This document shows, piece after piece, positions 62,125 to 64,000 of a stretch of DNA of 64,000 bases. Origin of the DNA: Paenibacillus cellulositrophicus (lineage in GTDB: Bacteria > Bacillota > Bacilli > Paenibacillales > Paenibacillaceae); NCBI RefSeq assembly GCF_009363095.1, contig NZ_CP045295.1, positions 1,178,001 to 1,242,000 on the forward strand, given 5' to 3'. The notes under the pieces are model-generated. The model did not search any database and had not been told where the DNA came from. It was given only the letters and a program-made list of their open reading frames with translations. The translations under genes were made by a program, and so were the position numbers. Position 1 is the first letter of the stretch, and every line of letters begins with the position of its first letter.

Positions 62125-62862
62125 ATGCGGGTGGATGTCATTGCCAATGTGGACGAAGTGAGATCGGAGGAGTTTGTGCACAAGAGCGCCGTTGTGATTG
62201 ACGTGCTGCGGGCAACCAGTACGATGATCACGGCTCTGGCCCAAGGCGCTACCGGGCTGATGCCCGTGGAGACGGTTCCTCAAGCCCAGCAGATGAGGGG
62301 AGACCAAACGTTTGTCGGTGGAGAACGGTATTATAAAAAAATCCCCGGGTTTCAGGCCGGGAATTCGCCGCATGATTATATGACCACTGAGGTTGCCGGA
62401 AAGCTGGTGGTGCTGACCACATCGAACGGGACCCGAGGGCTGCTCAAATCCCATAAGGCCGCCAGAATATTTGCCGCTTCATTTATGAATGGGACGGCCT
62501 GTGCGTCAGCTCTGTTATCGTTCGGGAAAGATGCCATCCTGCTGTGCTCGGGATGCCGCAACGATTTTTCGCTGGAGGATGGCCTGTGCGCGGGAATGAT
62601 CATCGATGCGATGGAGTCCATTTCGGAAGCGCCGCTTCAGCTGAATGATCTGGGCCTGGCGATGAAGCATGCGTACCGGCAGTGCAAGGGATCCCTGTTT
62701 GAAACCGTAATGGAAGGATGCGCAGCGAAGCAGCTGGTCAAGCTGGGATTTACGCATGACGTCGAATACTGCACAGGGATCGACACGGTCCCTGTCGTGC
62801 CGTATGCCAAGTCGGAAATGATCCTGACGCCGTTGTTCGCAATTGCTGCGGACCGCGGATAA
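62125..62862 (+). CDS. comB: 2-phosphosulfolactate phosphatase (ComB family)
   Basis: 245-aa ComB-type acid phosphatase: VVIDVLRATSTMITALAQGA, GNSPHDYM, LTTSNGTRGL, LCSGCRNDFSLEDGLCAG and the late HDVEYC. Converts 2-phosphosulfolactate to 3-sulfolactate; in methanogens this leads to coenzyme M. In B. subtilis sulfolactate is a spore component made with yitC-type genes. Here the gene is alone, between spoIIIA and lysC, on the plus strand. ATG 62125 has AAGGAGG 8-9 bases upstream. Confidence 0.88.
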   Translation: MRVDVIANVDEVRSEEFVHKSAVVIDVLRATSTMITALAQGATGLMPVETVPQAQQMRGDQTFVGGERYYKKIPGFQAGNSPHDYMTTEVAGKLVVLTTSNGTRGLLKSHKAARIFAASFMNGTACASALLSFGKDAILLCSGCRNDFSLEDGLCAGMIIDAMESISEAPLQLNDLGLAMKHAYRQCKGSLFETVMEGCAAKQLVKLGFTHDVEYCTGIDTVPVVPYAKSEMILTPLFAIAADRG

Positions 62863-62886
62863 TCCGAGCCGCGCTGAAATAAACAA

Positions 62887-62916
62887 AGCCGTCCCTGCTG
62901 TGGGGACGGCTTTTTG
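62887..62916 (+). terminator. Terminator after comB
   Basis: Stem AGCCGTCCC / GGGACGGCT with a short loop and T5. The minus strand reads an A/T-rich tail too, so it may also stop lysC transcription from the other side. Confidence 0.9.
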
Positions 62917-62937
62917 TATGAGTATTTGCATTCAGAC

Positions 62938-63456
62938 CTAGCGGCGGTCCTGTGGGCCTCCCACAAACACCTGCGCATCGGTATCGAGGTTGTAGGCGGT
63001 ATGAAGCGCACTGACGACCTGCTCCAGATTGCCGCCTTCGATGACGCAGGACGTTTTAATCTCGGACGTGCTGACCATTTTAATGCTGACGCCCTGCTTG
63101 GAAATGACATCGAACATTTCGGCGGCAACGCCGGGATGGCTGATCATGCCCGCACCTACGATCGATACTTTGACCAGATTGTCTTCCGAGGTGACTTCAC
63201 GGTACGGAAGGGTGGATCTCAAATCCTTGATGACTTGAAGTGCCTGGCCGCTCTCCGACAGAGAGGTGGTAAAGGAAAAGTCCGCCTTGCCGTCCTGAAC
63301 GCCGCTCTGCACGATGATGTCCACGTTGATGCCAGCGCCGGCGAGCGCTCCGAACACCGTGGCAAGAACGCCGGGAACGTCTTCCACTCCCAAAATACTG
63401 ATTCTGGCCACATTTTTATCATAAGCGATACCGCTTACCACTACTCCCTGCTCCAT
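62938..63456 (-). CDS. Candidate aspartokinase beta subunit from an internal in-frame start
   Basis: Inside lysC an ATG at 63456 ([15 protein letters not shown]) is preceded by a perfect AAGGAGG 8 bases upstream. It would give a 172-aa protein covering just the two ACT regulatory domains. B. subtilis LysC is known to make such a beta subunit from an internal start, forming alpha2beta2 enzyme. Sequence and spacing match that precedent; translation is not shown here. Confidence 0.65.
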   Translation of the reverse strand: MEQGVVVSGIAYDKNVARISILGVEDVPGVLATVFGALAGAGINVDIIVQSGVQDGKADFSFTTSLSESGQALQVIKDLRSTLPYREVTSEDNLVKVSIVGAGMISHPGVAAEMFDVISKQGVSIKMVSTSEIKTSCVIEGGNLEQVVSALHTAYNLDTDAQVFVGGPQDRR

Positions 63457-64000
63457 GCTGGTTTCCTCCTTCACAACCGTGCCTTCATTATAGTTAAAAC
63501 TGGATCTGACGACGAGCTTCACCTGGTGATGCTTCGCGTACTCCACCGCGCGCGGATGAAGAACGGCCGCCCCCAGGTTGGCCAGCTCCAGCATTTCGTC
63601 ATACGAAATTTCCTCAAGCTTGCGGGCGCATTTCACGATTCGCGGATCGGTCGAATAAATGCCGTCCACGTCGGTATAAATCTCGCACACGTCGGCGCTA
63701 ATCGCCGCAGCCAGCGCAACGGCTGTCGTATCGGATCCCCCGCGGCCGAGCGTCGTGATTTCCCCTTCTTCGGTCATGCCCTGGAATCCGGCCACGATCA
63801 CGATGTTTCCTTCCTGCAGGGCTCCAATCACCCGGTCCGGAACGATATCCATGATTCTCGCTTTGCCGTGCACCGGCTCTGTCCGGAATCCCGCCTGCCA
63901 GCCTGTCAGCGAAACGGCGCTGCGGCCGAGCTGATGAATGGCCATCGACAGAAGCGACATGGAAATCTGCTCCCCGGTGGTCATCAGCATATCCATCTCA
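62938..64000 (-). CDS. lysC: Aspartate kinase (5' end beyond window)
   Basis: About 354 codons of the C-terminal part of an aspartokinase, the first step of the aspartate-family pathway (lysine, diaminopimelate, threonine, methionine). Visible: [50 protein letters not shown] (kinase part), then two ACT domains ([41 protein letters not shown]). This is the B. subtilis aspartokinase II type, lysine sensitive. A strong internal start is present (next entry). Downstream it converges on comB. Confidence 0.93.
   Translation of the reverse strand, partial: EMDMLMTTGEQISMSLLSMAIHQLGRSAVSLTGWQAGFRTEPVHGKARIMDIVPDRVIGALQEGNIVIVAGFQGMTEEGEITTLGRGGSDTTAVALAAAISADVCEIYTDVDGIYSTDPRIVKCARKLEEISYDEMLELANLGAAVLHPRAVEYAKHHQVKLVVRSSFNYNEGTVVKEETSMEQGVVVSGIAYDKNVARISILGVEDVPGVLATVFGALAGAGINVDIIVQSGVQDGKADFSFTTSLSESGQALQVIKDLRSTLPYREVTSEDNLVKVSIVGAGMISHPGVAAEMFDVISKQGVSIKMVSTSEIKTSCVIEGGNLEQVVSALHTAYNLDTDAQVFVGGPQDRR

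Overview
The window is a chromosomal segment of an endospore-forming, low-to-mid GC Firmicute. Gene content and order point to Paenibacillaceae, most likely Paenibacillus (inference from synteny and protein style; no database search was possible). Nearly all of it is the sporulation and core-metabolism block that Bacillus subtilis carries between resA and lysC-like genes, and almost everything is on the minus strand. I found no prophage, insertion sequence, CRISPR array, tRNA or rRNA. Coding density is high and the gaps are regulatory.

Read right to left (5'->3' on the minus strand), the layout is as follows. 64000-62938 is lysC, cut by the window end. 61.7-55.6 kb holds yqhV and the eight-gene spoIIIA operon. 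55.5-53.6 kb is accB-accC. 53.5-52.2 kb is asp23-amaP-DUF2273. 52.1-46.1 kb is nusB-folD-xseA-xseB-ispA-dxs-tlyA. 45-40 kb is a small unknown gene, argR, recN, spoIVB and spo0A. 39.6-35.7 kb is a patch of accessory genes: a stalk-domain protein, a secreted MBL hydrolase with a DUF3006 partner, a divergent thymidine kinase, two hypotheticals and DUF2627. 35.5-29.8 kb is lpd, the branched-chain 2-oxoacid dehydrogenase genes and lipB. 29.6-26.7 kb holds prli42, a YqjE-like peptidase, a TPR protein and mciZ. 26.7-21.3 kb is nudF, an EndoQ-type endonuclease, spoIIM, fur, yqzK, xerD and punA. 21-15 kb is dacF-spoIIAA-spoIIAB-sigF, spoVAA-spoVAB-spoVAF and lysA. 13.6-8.7 kb is ppiB and an FMN-riboswitch-controlled ribD-ribE-ribBA-ribH operon. 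8.6-1 kb is scpA-scpB, ytfI, ytfJ, dacB, spmA-spmB, a small amidase-like gene, rluB, resA and resB.

The genes form a sporulation programme. Spo0A and sigma-F with its anti-sigma factors start it. MciZ, SpoIIM, the SpoIIIA channel and SpoIVB act during and after engulfment. SpmA/B, DacB, DacF, SpoVA proteins and GerW (YtfJ) serve the spore core and cortex. These are interleaved with housekeeping genes for isoprenoids, folate, fatty acids, riboflavin, diaminopimelate/lysine and branched-chain acyl-CoA. I could place plausible promoters for several (sigma-E for spoIIM, spoIIIA, dacB and mciZ; sigma-H for spo0A and spoIIA) and about 18 intrinsic terminators.

No wholly new multi-gene system is evident. 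The most interesting deviations are: a thymidine kinase whose P-loop glycine is glutamate; an FMN-riboswitch leader whose terminator arm is complementary to the aptamer 5' end and which holds a 33-codon ORF; a spoVA locus reduced to AA-AB-AF; a branched-chain dehydrogenase locus without bkdR-ptb-bcd-buk; a zinc ribbon at the N-terminus of ResB; and a well-formed internal start in lysC. Starts were adjusted from the longest ORFs to the best Shine-Dalgarno (SD) match where stated.
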